Shown: positions 40,941-51,081, counted from the stretch's first letter. The stretch: 64,000 nt of DNA from Pseudopontixanthobacter vadosimaris (GCF_012979275.1 NZ_JABASZ010000039.1:1-64000); one strand, 5' to 3'. The notes: a model not told the origin generated them from the sequence alone. A program made the numbers and translations.

Positions 40941-41730
40941 TTTCTCGTGGTGCAAATTGCCATCCCGCTTGCTGAAGCGTCGGCAAGCCATCCTGCGTCA
41001 CGACACGGGCGAAGCAGCCCACGATCACGCGCCGGGCACCAGCTTTCTTCAACATGGTCACACATGCATTGCTGGTCGCCCCGCTGGTGAGGACATCATC
41101 GATAAGCAAGATATTGCGATCATCTATCTTGGCAGCCTGTGACGACGTGACCGCTATGGCCCCGGCAAGCGTTTTCCGGCGCTGCTCTCGGCCCATTCCG
41201 CCGAGCGACGGCGTTCGTCTGGTGCGCTGCAGCAGGACCGGTTCGTAACGAAACTTCCGCAATCGAGCAATTTCGGTTGCGATCAGCGCAGCCTGATTAT
41301 AGCCCCGCCGCCACAATCGCCAGCGATGCAAGGGAACCGGCGCCACCAGCCATTCGCCCTCCATTGGCGGCAAACGTGCCGCGATCAACCGGGCCATCAT
41401 CGCTGCCAAACCGATCCTGCCACCATATTTTAGGTCCAGGACAAGCTGACGCGTTTGCTGATTGTAGAGAGTACCGGCCGCGATTCCGTCATGTATCGGT
41501 GGCTGTAGTATGCAGGGCGCGCATATCGCGCCGTCAGTCACGGCAGTATGGTCCAGCGGAACCTGGCAGAGTTGGCAGCATGGCTGCCCCGGCAGTTCCA
41601 GCGTCCCCCAGCATGCTGCACACAGTCCATTCTGCTGCGCCACGGCGTCACCGCACAACGGGCAACGCGGAGGGTAGATGATATCGACGACGGGCATGAG
41701 AGCCTGCCGCAAGGGAGTCAGATACCGCAT
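40927..41730 (-). CDS. comF: ComF family phosphoribosyltransferase-like protein
   Basis: With ATG at 41730, which has a GGGGGCG ribosome site, the protein is 267 residues. An N-terminal zinc-finger region has paired cysteines (RCPLCGDA, CAACW, CQLCQ). The PRTase domain carries the PRPP-binding motif LLIDDVLTSGAT. ComF proteins take part in DNA uptake and related DNA metabolism. It is divergent from the methyltransferase-like gene starting at 41784, a pairing common in alphaproteobacteria. Confidence 0.88.
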   Translation of the reverse strand: MRYLTPLRQALMPVVDIIYPPRCPLCGDAVAQQNGLCAACWGTLELPGQPCCQLCQVPLDHTAVTDGAICAPCILQPPIHDGIAAGTLYNQQTRQLVLDLKYGGRIGLAAMMARLIAARLPPMEGEWLVAPVPLHRWRLWRRGYNQAALIATEIARLRKFRYEPVLLQRTRRTPSLGGMGREQRRKTLAGAIAVTSSQAAKIDDRNILLIDDVLTSGATSNACVTMLKKAGARRVIVGCFARVVTQDGLPTLQQAGWQFAPRETPEA

Positions 41731-41783
41731 CGTCGCCCCCTGCCCCGCTTGCACCATACGTTCAAGACCGCCATTCCGATGTC

Positions 41784-42530
41784 ATGACACCAGCCAACAT
41801 CCCCCGGATCTTTTCCCAACGTCGCCGCAAGGCTGCCCTGCAGCGCCTGCCAGACCATCAGGAGCCTCCCTTCCTGCTCAAGGATATGGCCGAGGACATC
41901 ATCGACCGGCTGGATTTCATGCAGTTTTCACCCGCATCGGCAATGGTTTCAGGCGATTACTCAAGAGAGTTAACGGGGCTTCTGAGGGACAGAGGAGCGC
42001 AGGTGGACACTCTGGATCCGCTTTTGGTCGATGAAGAGCAGCCCTTGCCCTTCAGGGATTTCGATCTCGTGGTCAGCATGGGCCTGCTCGACACCTTGAA
42101 CGATCTACCCGGAGCATTGCTGCATCTGCGGAACGCTGTCGCACCTGCCGGACTGGCTTTTATCACATTTGCAGGGGCAGGAAGCCTGCCGGTTCTGCGG
42201 GCGAGCATTCTTGCAGCAGAGGCAGAGCGGCCGGCCGCTCGCCTGCATCCCATGGTCGACACGCGCGCCGCCGCCGAACTGATGCAGCGCGCCGGTTTCG
42301 CCCGCCAGGTGGTCGATAGCCGATCGGTCAAGGTGCGCTACTCCTCGCTCGATCGGCTGGTCGGCGACTTGCGCCGGAATGGAATGACGAACCGCCTCGC
42401 TTCAGTGCCACCCCCGATGACGCGAACGATGCTCACCCGATTGCGCGAGTGCTTCCATTCCCATGCCGATGATGACGGGCGGGTCACCGAAAACTTCGAG
42501 ATCCTTACGTTAACCGGCTGGAAATCCTAG
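41784..42530 (+). CDS. Methyltransferase-like protein with degenerate SAM motif
   Basis: The 248-residue protein resembles the methyltransferases usually found next to comF in alphaproteobacteria, related to NDUFAF5 and BioC: FDLVVSMGLLDTLNDLPGAL, then LHLRNAVAPAGLAFITFAG. The region where motif I (GxGxG) should be reads SAMVSGDYSREL, without the glycine-rich loop. It may be inactive or bind a different cofactor. The stop is shared with the convergent ppdK through CTAG. Confidence 0.7.
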   Translation: MTPANIPRIFSQRRRKAALQRLPDHQEPPFLLKDMAEDIIDRLDFMQFSPASAMVSGDYSRELTGLLRDRGAQVDTLDPLLVDEEQPLPFRDFDLVVSMGLLDTLNDLPGALLHLRNAVAPAGLAFITFAGAGSLPVLRASILAAEAERPAARLHPMVDTRAAAELMQRAGFARQVVDSRSVKVRYSSLDRLVGDLRRNGMTNRLASVPPPMTRTMLTRLRECFHSHADDDGRVTENFEILTLTGWKS

Positions 42531-45193
42531 CGAAGCGACGCCTGAGCGGCAGCCAGACGGGCAATCGGCACCCGGTAAGGCGATGCACTCACATAATCGA
42601 GGCCGATCTCGTTACAGAAGGCGATCGAAGCTGGATCGCCGCCATGCTCGCCGCAGATTCCCAGCTTGATGTCGGGCCGGGTCGCGCGCCCCCGCTCGGC
42701 GGCGATGCGAACCAACTGCCCGACACCGTCGATATCGAGGCTGACGAAGGGATCGCGATCGTAGATGCCCTGTTCGACATAGGGGCCGAGGAACCGGGCG
42801 GCATCGTCCCGTGAAACGCCAAGCGTGGTCTGCGTCAGATCGTTGGTGCCAAAGGAGAAGAACAGCGCATCCTTCGCGATTTCGTCCGCCATCAGGCAGG
42901 CGCGCGGCAGTTCGATCATCGTTCCGATCAGATATTCGACCTCGCGCCCTTTTTCCGCGAATACCTCGGCAGCGACCCGCTCGACCGTTTCGCGCAGGAT
43001 CGCCAGTTCGCGGCGGGTGCCGACCAGCGGGATCATGATCTCGGGCAGCGGCACCTGGTCGCTCGATGCAGCAACATCGCAGACCGCTTCGAACAGCGCC
43101 CGCGCCTGCATCTCGTAGATTTCAGGGTAGGTGATGCCGAGGCGGCAACCGCGATGGCCCAGCATCGGGTTGAATTCGTGAAGATCGGCAGCGCGGCGAC
43201 GCAGATGGTCGATCCCGAAACCGGTGGCGTCCGCAAGCTCGGCAAAATCATCTTCGGCCGTGGGCAGGAATTCGTGCAGGGGCGGGTCGAGCAGGCGGAT
43301 CGTGCACGGTAATCCCGCCATGACTTCGAAGATTTCGTGAAAATCCTTCCTCTGTTCGGGAAGCAGTTTCGCCAATGCCTTCCGGCGACCCGCCTCGTCC
43401 TCGGCCAGGATCATCTGGCGCACCGCGCTGATCCGCCCCGCATCGAAGAACATGTGTTCCGTGCGGCAGAGGCCGATGCCTTCGGCGCCGAATTGCCGCG
43501 CCATCCGGCAATCCTCCGGCGTTTCGGCGTTGGTCCGCACCTTCATGCGGCGGTGGCGGTCCGCCCATTCCATCAGCGTCGCGAAATCACCGGCGAGTTC
43601 CGGCTCGACCGTCGGCACATCGCCTGCCATCACCTGCCCGTTACCGCCATCCAGCGTCAGCATGTCGCCTTCCGCCAGTTCGCGCGTGCCGATCCGCAGG
43701 GTGCGCGCCTTCATGTCGATCGACAGTTCCGAAGCGCCCGATACGCAGGGGCGCCCCATCCCGCGAGCGACCACGGCGGCATGGCTGGTCATACCGCCCC
43801 GCGCCGTCAGAATGCCCTTGGCGGCATGCATGCCGTGAATATCCTCCGGGCTGGTTTCGAGCCGGACGAGAATGACATTCTCACCCCGCTGGGCGTGCTG
43901 TTCTGCGGTGTCCGCATCCAGCACGATGCGCCCCGCCGCTGCACCGGGAGAGGCCGGTAAACCGCGGGTGAGGACATCGCGCCGCGCATCGGGGTCGAGC
44001 GTCGGGTGGAGCAACTGGTCGAGCGCCATCGGATCGACGCGCAGGATCGCCGTCTTCTCGTCGATCAGCCCTTCGCCGACCATGTCGACGGCCATTTTCA
44101 GCGCCGCCTTGGCCGTGCGTTTGCCATTGCGGGTCTGCAGCATCCAGAGCTTGCCCTGCTGCACCGTGAATTCGATATCCTGCATATCGCGGTAGTGGCG
44201 CTCGAGCAGGTCGAAGGTCTGCGCCAGCTCGGCGAAGGCGTCCGGCATCGCCTCTTCCATGCTGGCCGGTTTCGCCCCGGCATCCTCGCGCGCTTTCCGG
44301 GTCAGATATTGCGGCGTGCGGATGCCGGCGACGACATCCTCGCCCTGGGCATTCACCAGCCATTCGCCGTAGAAGGCCTTTTCACCCGTCGAAGGATCGC
44401 GCGTGAAGGCCACGCCGGTTGCGCTGGTATCGCCCATGTTGCCGAAGACCATCGCCTGCACATTGACAGCAGTGCCCATGTCGGAAGGAATGTCGTTGAG
44501 CCGGCGATAGATTTTCGCCCGGTCTGCGTCCCAACTGTCGAACACGGCAGCGATCGCGCCCCAGAGCTGTGCCTGCACGTCCTGCGGGAAGGCGTTACCC
44601 GTCTCCTGCTCGCAGATCGCCTTGTACTGCGCGACGATGCCTTCCCAGTCTTCAGACTCCATCTCCGTATCGGAGAGGAAACCCTTGTCTTCCTTGGCGA
44701 TTTCGAGCGCCTCCTCGAACAAGCCGTGGTCGACGCCGAGCACCACATCGGAATACATCTGGATGAAGCGGCGGTAGGAATCCCAGGCGAAGCGAGGGTC
44801 GCCTGAAACCTTTGCCAGCCCCTGAACAGTCTCGTCATTCAGGCCGAGGTTCAGGACCGTATCCATCATGCCCGGCATGGACACCGCCGCGCCGGAGCGA
44901 ACCGATACCAGAAGCGGATCGTCGTTACTTCCGAAGGACTTGCCGACCGTCCTTTCGATATGCTCGAGAGCGGAAGCCACGTCCTGACGCAGCGCGGCGC
45001 TGAAATCCGCGCCTTCCTTGAGGTAGCGCACACATTCTTCGGTAGTGACCGTGAAACCCGGCGGGACCGGCAGGCCGATGCTGGCCATCTCTGCCAAATT
45101 GGCACCCTTGCCGCCGGCGATCTTCTTGTCTTTCTGGCGCGGATCGTCGTGGGGGGCGTCGCCGCCGAAGATGTAAACGCTATCGTTGCTCAT
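42527..45193 (-). CDS. ppdK: Pyruvate, phosphate dikinase
   Basis: Interconverts pyruvate, ATP and phosphate with PEP, AMP and PPi. The 888-residue chain begins at MSNDSVYIFGGDAP with the nucleotide-binding KKIAGGKGANLAEMASIGLP; the swivelling domain contains the phosphohistidine in GGMTSHAAVVARGMG, and the C-terminal TIM barrel carries the PEP-binding site (IGLCRTEHMFF, SFGTNDLTQTTLG). The longer frame to 45349 is rejected because of this N-terminus. It lies 55 bases after glyS on the same strand, in the order glyQ-glyS-ppdK. Confidence 0.97.
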   Translation of the reverse strand: MSNDSVYIFGGDAPHDDPRQKDKKIAGGKGANLAEMASIGLPVPPGFTVTTEECVRYLKEGADFSAALRQDVASALEHIERTVGKSFGSNDDPLLVSVRSGAAVSMPGMMDTVLNLGLNDETVQGLAKVSGDPRFAWDSYRRFIQMYSDVVLGVDHGLFEEALEIAKEDKGFLSDTEMESEDWEGIVAQYKAICEQETGNAFPQDVQAQLWGAIAAVFDSWDADRAKIYRRLNDIPSDMGTAVNVQAMVFGNMGDTSATGVAFTRDPSTGEKAFYGEWLVNAQGEDVVAGIRTPQYLTRKAREDAGAKPASMEEAMPDAFAELAQTFDLLERHYRDMQDIEFTVQQGKLWMLQTRNGKRTAKAALKMAVDMVGEGLIDEKTAILRVDPMALDQLLHPTLDPDARRDVLTRGLPASPGAAAGRIVLDADTAEQHAQRGENVILVRLETSPEDIHGMHAAKGILTARGGMTSHAAVVARGMGRPCVSGASELSIDMKARTLRIGTRELAEGDMLTLDGGNGQVMAGDVPTVEPELAGDFATLMEWADRHRRMKVRTNAETPEDCRMARQFGAEGIGLCRTEHMFFDAGRISAVRQMILAEDEAGRRKALAKLLPEQRKDFHEIFEVMAGLPCTIRLLDPPLHEFLPTAEDDFAELADATGFGIDHLRRRAADLHEFNPMLGHRGCRLGITYPEIYEMQARALFEAVCDVAASSDQVPLPEIMIPLVGTRRELAILRETVERVAAEVFAEKGREVEYLIGTMIELPRACLMADEIAKDALFFSFGTNDLTQTTLGVSRDDAARFLGPYVEQGIYDRDPFVSLDIDGVGQLVRIAAERGRATRPDIKLGICGEHGGDPASIAFCNEIGLDYVSASPYRVPIARLAAAQASLR

Positions 45194-45210
45194 CAGGGCA
45201 AATCCTGTTG

Positions 45211-45228
45211 CATGGAACACATGGAACA
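45211..45228. repeat. Tandem direct repeat of 9 bases before ppdK
   Basis: CATGGAACA occurs twice in a row (45211-45219 and 45220-45228) in the ppdK-glyS gap, followed by GGTCCATG, an imperfect inverse of CATGGAAC. It lies 18 bases upstream of the ppdK start and may be a regulatory site, but no known motif is matched. Confidence 0.45.
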
Positions 45229-45248
45229 CGGTCCATGCTGAAAAGACA

Positions 45249-47357
45249 TCATCCTTCGATGCGGCTGAAATCGGCGACCGCATCCACGGCGGCGCGGAAG
45301 CGAGCGAGCAGGTCCAGGCGCTGCGCGCGCTTGTCCTGATCGTCCGCATTCACGGTCACCTCGTCAAAGAACCGGTCGATCGGCGCGCGCAGGGTGGCAA
45401 GCGCAGACATTGCGCCGGAGAAGTCCTCCGCTGCCACCGCTGCTTCCGCTTTCGGCCCTGCCTGGTCCAGCGCATCCATCAGCGCCTTCTCGGCCGGTTC
45501 GGGCGTGTAGGAAAGGGGGCTTTCATGGCGCTGCGCCATCTTGGCATCGACCACCGCCTTCAGATCGGGATCGTCGACGAGGGCGAGCGGGTCTTCCTCA
45601 CCGGTGCGGGGGATCTCGCCCGCCAGCCCGTGCCAGCCTTCCTTCTTCAATATATTGGCCGCGCGCTTGTAGGCGGCGAGGAGATTGGTGCCGTCTTCCG
45701 AGGCGATGAAGGATTGCAGCGCGTTCACACGGGAAAGAAGCCGCACGAGGTCATCTTCGTTCCCGAGAGCGAAAACAGCATCAATAAGATCGTGGCGAAC
45801 GCCCGCCTCGCGTTGCTGGACCTTGAGGCGGTCGGCGAAGAATTCCAGGAGTTCGCCATCGGCCACGGCGAAGCGCAGACCGTTTTCCTGAATAATCCGC
45901 AAGACACCGAGAGCCGCGCGGCGAAGCGCGAACGGATCCTTCGAGCCAGTCGGTTTTTCGCCCATGGCGAAGAAGCTGCGAAGTGTGTCCAGCTTGTCCG
46001 CCAGGCTCACTGCCACCGTCACAGGCGCGGTCGGCACTTCATCGCCCTGGCCCACAGGCTTGTAATGGTCGCGAATGGCTTCGGCGACTGCATCGTCCAG
46101 ACCTTCGGCGCGGGCGTAATATCCGCCGATAAGCCCCTGTAATTCCGGGAACTCCCCGACCATCTCGGTGACGAGGTCCGCCTTCGCCAGACGTGCGGCC
46201 TGTTCGGCAAGGCCCGGATCGGCGCCGGGAACGATGCCCTCTTCCGCCAGCCAGCGTGCCAGCTTCGCCACCCGCTTTACCTTGTCGGCCACGGTGCCGA
46301 GCTTTTCGTGGAAGGTGATCCGCTCCAGACCCTTCGCGTGCTCGGCCAGTGTTTTCCTGCGGTCCTGCTCCCAAAAGAAGCGCGCGTCGGCCAGCCTTGC
46401 CGCGAGCACCTTGCGGTTGCCGTCCACGATCGCCGCACCCCCGTCGCGGCCCTCGATATTGGCCGTGCAGATGAAGGCATCGGCCAGCTTGCCACCTTTT
46501 TCGCAGACGAAATATTTCTGATTGGTGCGCGCGGTCAGCTGGATCACCTCCGGCGGGAGGGCCAGAAAATCCTTGTCGAAACGGCCGAGCAGCGGGATCG
46601 GCCATTCGGTCAGCCCGGCATTTTCGATAACCAGGCCCTCATCCTCGACCAGATCGAGGCCCGTCTGTGCCGCGATATCCTGCGCCCCCTTGCGGATCAG
46701 CGCCTCCCGTTCCGCGTGATCGACGATGACATGGGCGGCGCGCAGCTTCACGGCGTAATCATCCGCCCCGCCGATGGTGATGTCGCCCGAATGGTGGAAG
46801 CGGTGGCCCAGCGTCACCGCGCCGCTGGTGACGCCATGCACTTCGCAGGGCACGATTTCGCCATCCAGCAAGGCCACAATGCCGGCAAGCGGGCGCACCC
46901 AGCGCAGGCTCTCGGTGCTGAGCGACGCTTCGCCCCAGCGCATGCTTTTCGGCCAGGGAAAGGCGCGGATGATGGCGGGGATCGCCTCGGCGAGCACGCC
47001 CTGCACCGCCCTGCCCGGAACATGGGTGACGGCGAAAAGCGTGGGCGTGCCCTTCACGTCGCGGATTTCAAGCTGGTCGCGCCTCAGGCCGGTGGAGCGC
47101 AGGAACCCGTCGATCGCCTTGTCCGGCGCATCGGCCTTCGGCCCCTTGCGCTCCTCGCTCACCTCTTCCGTGCGTTCGGGCAGGTCGCGGGCGATCAGCG
47201 CGAGGCGGCGGGGGGTGCTGAACACCTGCGGTGCGGCAATCTCGATGCCCGCCGCCGCCATCTGTTCGGTGAACAGCAGCGCCAGATCCTGCCGCGCGCC
47301 TTTCTGCATCCGGGCGGGGATTTCTTCGGAGCGCAGTTCGAGGAGGAAATCGCTCAT
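45249..47357 (-). CDS. glyS: Glycine--tRNA ligase beta subunit
   Basis: The 702-residue beta subunit of the bacterial heterotetrameric glycyl-tRNA synthetase, which binds tRNA. It starts at [18 protein letters not shown], the invariant family N-terminus, with [20 protein letters not shown] and the C-terminal HD-like and anticodon-binding region. Its ATG overlaps the glyQ stop as ATGA, so alpha and beta are coupled. The longer frame to 47420 adds a leader not seen in the family. Confidence 0.96.
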   Translation of the reverse strand: MSDFLLELRSEEIPARMQKGARQDLALLFTEQMAAAGIEIAAPQVFSTPRRLALIARDLPERTEEVSEERKGPKADAPDKAIDGFLRSTGLRRDQLEIRDVKGTPTLFAVTHVPGRAVQGVLAEAIPAIIRAFPWPKSMRWGEASLSTESLRWVRPLAGIVALLDGEIVPCEVHGVTSGAVTLGHRFHHSGDITIGGADDYAVKLRAAHVIVDHAEREALIRKGAQDIAAQTGLDLVEDEGLVIENAGLTEWPIPLLGRFDKDFLALPPEVIQLTARTNQKYFVCEKGGKLADAFICTANIEGRDGGAAIVDGNRKVLAARLADARFFWEQDRRKTLAEHAKGLERITFHEKLGTVADKVKRVAKLARWLAEEGIVPGADPGLAEQAARLAKADLVTEMVGEFPELQGLIGGYYARAEGLDDAVAEAIRDHYKPVGQGDEVPTAPVTVAVSLADKLDTLRSFFAMGEKPTGSKDPFALRRAALGVLRIIQENGLRFAVADGELLEFFADRLKVQQREAGVRHDLIDAVFALGNEDDLVRLLSRVNALQSFIASEDGTNLLAAYKRAANILKKEGWHGLAGEIPRTGEEDPLALVDDPDLKAVVDAKMAQRHESPLSYTPEPAEKALMDALDQAGPKAEAAVAAEDFSGAMSALATLRAPIDRFFDEVTVNADDQDKRAQRLDLLARFRAAVDAVADFSRIEG

Positions 47358-48268
47358 GCCGACCACTCCGGATAGTCGCGGGCCCAGCGGTCCTGCTCCC
47401 GCTCCATATAGGCTTCGCATGAACCACGCGCGAGGTCGCGCACCTGCGCCATGTAGCTGGCGCGTTCCTGCACCCCGATCACGCCGCGCGCCTGCAGCAG
47501 ATTGAAGATGTGACTGGCCTCGATCGCCTGTTCATAGGCCGGGATGGGCAATTTCGCGTCCAGGGCATTGCGGCATTCGGCGGCGGCCTTGCGGAACAGG
47601 TCGAACAGCGCGTCCGTGTCCGCGACTTCGAAATTCCAGGCGCTCATCTGCTTTTCGTTCTCTAGGAACACCTCGCCATAGGAGACGCCGGGCCGCCCCG
47701 CTGCCGGGGCGGAAAAGGCGAGATCGTAGACGTTATCGACGCCCTGGATATACATGGCGAGCCGTTCGAGCCCATAGGTGAGTTCGCCGGCGACGGGTTT
47801 GCAATCATAGCCGCCCATCTGCTGGAAATAGGTGAATTGCGTCACCTCCATCCCGTCGCACCAGACCTCCCAGCCAAGCCCCCATGCGCCCAGCGTCGGG
47901 CTTTCCCAATCATCCTCGACGAAGCGGATATCGTGCTTCAGCGGATCGATGCCGATGGCCGACAGGCTGTCGAGATACAATTGCTGCAGATTGGTCGGGC
48001 TGGGCTTCAGGATCACCTGATACTGGTAGTAGTGCTGCAACCGGTTCGGGTTTTCGCCATAGCGCCCGTCGGTCGGGCGGCGGCAGGGCTGGACGAAGGC
48101 CGCGTTCCACGGCTCCGGCCCCAGAGCGCGCAGGGTCGTCGCGGTATGGAAGGTGCCTGCGCCCATCCGCATGTCGTAGGGCTGAAGGATCAGGCAGCCC
48201 TGCGCACTCCAGTAATCGTGGAGCGTGAGGATCATGTCCTGGAAGCTGTTTGCAGGGTCGCGTACCAT
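47354..48268 (-). CDS. glyQ: Glycine--tRNA ligase alpha subunit
   Basis: The 304-residue alpha subunit carries the class II catalytic core. It starts near [18 protein letters not shown] and includes [21 protein letters not shown], the conserved [27 protein letters not shown]-like segment and the [10 protein letters not shown] region. It is the first gene of glyQ-glyS-ppdK, divergent from the GumN-like gene with a 146-base shared upstream region. Confidence 0.97.
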   Translation of the reverse strand: MVRDPANSFQDMILTLHDYWSAQGCLILQPYDMRMGAGTFHTATTLRALGPEPWNAAFVQPCRRPTDGRYGENPNRLQHYYQYQVILKPSPTNLQQLYLDSLSAIGIDPLKHDIRFVEDDWESPTLGAWGLGWEVWCDGMEVTQFTYFQQMGGYDCKPVAGELTYGLERLAMYIQGVDNVYDLAFSAPAAGRPGVSYGEVFLENEKQMSAWNFEVADTDALFDLFRKAAAECRNALDAKLPIPAYEQAIEASHIFNLLQARGVIGVQERASYMAQVRDLARGSCEAYMEREQDRWARDYPEWSA

Positions 48269-48414
48269 GGAGCGGGGCTTTGGCGGATGGCGGTTTGAGC
48301 GTCAATGCCGTGCTGCACGGCAGTTTGCCGGCGCGTTTTTCGGAAAGGCTTGTCACTGCCGCGATCGACGGGCATTCACCATCCGTGAAGAACTTATATG
48401 CGACGAAGGCCGTA

Positions 48415-49365
48415 ATGAACCCGATTTTGCGCAGGATTGCCGGGCTACTCTCCGGCGCGGCCATGCTGGCGACCTTGCCCGCCTGCGCTCGGCAGAACCT
48501 GCCCGACCATACCTTGCCTGCCCCGGTGCCGGACACCCGCGTATCCGTTGCCAATGTCGAACTGGACGGCCCGGCCCTGTGGCGCGTGGCGGATGAGGAT
48601 ACGACGATCTACCTGTTCGGAACGGTTCATGCCCTGCCCGAAGGGATGGACTGGTACCGCGGCACCATATCCGACGCGCTGGCATCGTCCGACGTGCTGG
48701 TGACCGAGATCCTTGCCGACAAGAGCATGGCTGCCACGATGCAGCAGCTGGTTGCGGAAAAGGCGATGCTGCCGGAAGGGCAGACGCTGCGCTCCCTGCT
48801 CGATGAAGACCAGCGCGCATCCTATGAAAAGGCGGTTGGCAGTGTGGGCCTCCCTGTCGCGGCGTTCGACCGGTTCGAGCCGTGGTACGCGGCGATGATG
48901 TTGTCGCTGCTGCCGCTGATGCAGCAAGGCTATACGCCCGATCAGGGGGTGGAAAAGGTCTTGGAAGGCCGCGCCCGCGAAGGCCTCGGTCGCGGGCAGC
49001 TCGAAACCGTCGATTACCAGATCGCCTTGTTCGACCAGCTGCCGATGGCATCGCAGATCAGGTTCCTTGTCGAAACATCCGCCAATGTCGGCAGGATGAA
49101 GCCGATGATCGACGCGATGGTCGCCGAATGGCTGGAGGGCGATGCCGATGGCTTGGCCGCATTGATGAATGACAGCATGACAGACCCGGTGCTCGCCGAA
49201 TGGCTGCTGAATAATCGCAACCGCAACTGGGCGGAATGGATCGATACGCGGCTGGATGAACCCGGCATAGTGTTCATTGCCGTTGGCGCAGGCCACCTGG
49301 CGGGCGAGAAATCGGTGCAGGACGCCCTTGCCGATCGCGGCATCCGGACGGAGCGTGTGCAATGA
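48415..49365 (+). CDS. TraB/GumN-family lipoprotein
   Basis: With ATG at 48415 the protein has 316 residues. The leader MNPILRRIAGLLSGAAMLAT is followed by a lipobox-like LPAC with the Cys at 24. The TraB/GumN domain shows the family pattern LWRVADEDTTIYLFGTVHALPEGMDW, containing GTVH, and the late IVFIAVGAGHLAGEKSVQD. The family is related to Tiki-type metalloproteases, but the function in bacteria is unsettled. The longer frame from 48250 overlaps glyQ and is rejected. Its stop overlaps the next small ORF as ATGA. Confidence 0.85.
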   Translation: MNPILRRIAGLLSGAAMLATLPACARQNLPDHTLPAPVPDTRVSVANVELDGPALWRVADEDTTIYLFGTVHALPEGMDWYRGTISDALASSDVLVTEILADKSMAATMQQLVAEKAMLPEGQTLRSLLDEDQRASYEKAVGSVGLPVAAFDRFEPWYAAMMLSLLPLMQQGYTPDQGVEKVLEGRAREGLGRGQLETVDYQIALFDQLPMASQIRFLVETSANVGRMKPMIDAMVAEWLEGDADGLAALMNDSMTDPVLAEWLLNNRNRNWAEWIDTRLDEPGIVFIAVGAGHLAGEKSVQDALADRGIRTERVQ

Positions 49366-49478
49366 TGTACCGGGTTCTGATTACGTTATGTGCAGCAGCG
49401 GCCCTGGCCGGATGCGGCAGCGGCAAGCCGGACGACGAACGCTCCGATCCTGCGCCCATCCTGTGGGAGCTGGCGTAG
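49362..49478 (+). CDS. Tiny lipoprotein, 38 aa, coupled to the GumN-like gene
   Basis: A short reading frame overlaps the stop of the preceding gene (ATGA). The sequence MMYRVLITLCAAAALAGCGS is a clear lipoprotein signal with the Cys in LAGC, then GKPDDERSDPAPILWELA. The final PILWEL resembles the PALWxV start of TraB/GumN domains, so it could be the surviving N-terminus of a second, lost GumN copy. Alternatively it is a functional small lipoprotein. The following 159 bases to rplY hold no gene, only a short TGCGCC-TCTA-GGGCGCA hairpin. Confidence 0.5.
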   Translation: MMYRVLITLCAAAALAGCGSGKPDDERSDPAPILWELA

Positions 49479-49637
49479 CTCACCTGAAACACGGGGACCG
49501 GGCCGGACGGCGACCGGCGGCTATTTTCTTGCTATTGCTGCCATGCGCCTCTAGGGCGCAGGCTTTCCGGCCATGGTCATCCCTGGAGGCGTGGCGGAAA
49601 GATCTTTGAATCAACGCAAAATCGAAAGGCACGTGAC

Positions 49638-50342
49638 ATGAGCGAAGCTCTCAACCTGCCGGCCGAGACGCGCGAAGGGGTTGGCAAGGGAGCCTCCCGT
49701 TCACTGCGTCGTGAAGGTCGGATACCTGCGGTCATCTATGGCGGCAAGGAAGAACCCACCCCGATCCATGTGGAGGAGAAGGAACTGGTCCGTCAGCTGA
49801 TGACCGGCCATTTCATGAACTCCATCGTGATGATCGAGCTTGGCGGAAAGAGCGTTCGTGCGCTGCCGAAAGACGTCGCGCTCCACCCGGTCACCGACCG
49901 TCCGGTCCATGCCGATTTCCTGCGCCTGTCGAAGGATTCCAAGATCGAAGTCGCCGTTCCGGTGGTTTTCGTGAACGAGGAAGCCAGCCCCGGCCTGAAG
50001 AAGGGCGGCGTTCTGAACGTGGTGCGCCACGAACTCGACCTGATCTGCGAATCCGACAAGATCCCTGACGAGATCACCATAGACGTGACCGGCAAGGAAG
50101 TGGGCGATTCGATCCACATCAGCGCGATCCAGCTGCCTGCCGGTTCGGAAAGTGCCATCACCGACCGCGATTTCACCATCGCGACGCTGGTCGCTCCGTC
50201 TGCCCTGAAGCGTGCCGAAGGCACTGCCGAAGAAGGTGAAGACGAGCAGACGGGCGCTGGCATGGAAGCGGGCGGCACCGCTGCGACCGAGCAGGGACCG
50301 GATGCCGACGCTGCCGTGGAACAGGAGGAAAAGAGCGAATAG
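49638..50342 (+). CDS. rplY: 50S ribosomal protein L25/general stress protein Ctc
   Basis: Binds 5S rRNA in the 50S subunit. At 234 residues it is the long CTC form with the L25 domain ([17 protein letters not shown], about residues 1-95) and a C-terminal beta domain ([19 protein letters not shown]), followed by a Glu-rich tail ([16 protein letters not shown]). The ATG at 49638 is preceded by AAGG. It is the first gene of an rplY-pth-ychF-like arrangement and is followed by an intrinsic terminator. Confidence 0.95.
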   Translation: MSEALNLPAETREGVGKGASRSLRREGRIPAVIYGGKEEPTPIHVEEKELVRQLMTGHFMNSIVMIELGGKSVRALPKDVALHPVTDRPVHADFLRLSKDSKIEVAVPVVFVNEEASPGLKKGGVLNVVRHELDLICESDKIPDEITIDVTGKEVGDSIHISAIQLPAGSESAITDRDFTIATLVAPSALKRAEGTAEEGEDEQTGAGMEAGGTAATEQGPDADAAVEQEEKSE

Positions 50343-50367
50343 GCTCTTTTCTCTTCGAAGCTACACG

Positions 50368-50401
50368 AAGGCCGGCTCAGCAGCGATGCTTTGCCGGCCT
50401 T
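50368..50401 (+). terminator. Intrinsic terminator after rplY
   Basis: AAGGCCGGC (50368-50376) pairs with GCCGGCCTT (50393-50401) over nine bases with a 16-base loop, and is followed by TGCTTTGG. The stem is strong but the T-run is short, so termination is likely partial and may allow read-through to pth. Confidence 0.6.
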
Positions 50402-50467
50402 TGCTTTGGCGATTCACGCTTGCTGCGGCAGGGTTGCCCTCTGCGGTAAAGAAGCTATCGGGGCGGG

Positions 50468-51043
50468 ATGCAGATTTGGACAGGCCTCGGCAATCCCGGA
50501 CCGCAATACGCGCTGCACCGGCACAACATCGGCTTCATGGCGGTCGACGTGATTGCCGAATTTCATGATTTTGCAGCCGTTCAGAAGAAGTTTTCCGGCT
50601 GGACACAGGAAGGGCGCATCGGCGGCGAGAAGGTGCTGCTGCTGAAACCCGCCACCTTCATGAACAAGAGCGGCCAGTCGGTCGCCGAAGCGATGCGTTT
50701 CTACAAGCTCGATAGCGATGCGCTGACGGTGTTCCATGACGAACTGGATCTTGCTCCCTTCAAGGTGAAGGTGAAACAGGGCGGCGGCCATGCCGGGCAT
50801 AACGGCCTGCGATCGATCGACCAGCATCTCGGGCCGGACTTTCGCCGGGTGCGCCTTGGCATCGGCCATCCGGGGCACAAGGATCGGGTGAACGGCCATG
50901 TTCTCGGCAATTACAGCAAGGCGGAGCAGGATCCTCTCGCCGCGATGCTCGGCGCGATCGGTGCCGAATGTCCGTGGCTGGCCCAGGGCGATGCACCGCG
51001 CTTCATGAGCGATGTCGCCTTGCGTCAGCAGGCGGAGGAATGA
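50468..51043 (+). CDS. pth: Peptidyl-tRNA hydrolase
   Basis: Releases tRNA from stalled peptidyl-tRNA. The 191-residue protein starts MQIWTGLGNPGPQYALHRHNIGF, containing the catalytic His in HRHNIG and the Asn after it, then LLKPATFMNKSGQSV and FHDELDLAPFKVKVK with the catalytic Asp. GGHAGHNGLRSI is the final family signature. It lies 125 bases after rplY. Confidence 0.96.
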   Translation: MQIWTGLGNPGPQYALHRHNIGFMAVDVIAEFHDFAAVQKKFSGWTQEGRIGGEKVLLLKPATFMNKSGQSVAEAMRFYKLDSDALTVFHDELDLAPFKVKVKQGGGHAGHNGLRSIDQHLGPDFRRVRLGIGHPGHKDRVNGHVLGNYSKAEQDPLAAMLGAIGAECPWLAQGDAPRFMSDVALRQQAEE

Positions 51044-51081
51044 TGTCGGTAAAGTTTACAACAACGCAGCATCGCTGCAAA

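Noticed and set aside
49277-49609. 110-codon plus-strand frame overlapping the GumN-like gene and the gap to rplY
   Set aside because: Out of frame with the real gene; the apparent hydrophobic stretch is not preceded by a start or ribosome site.
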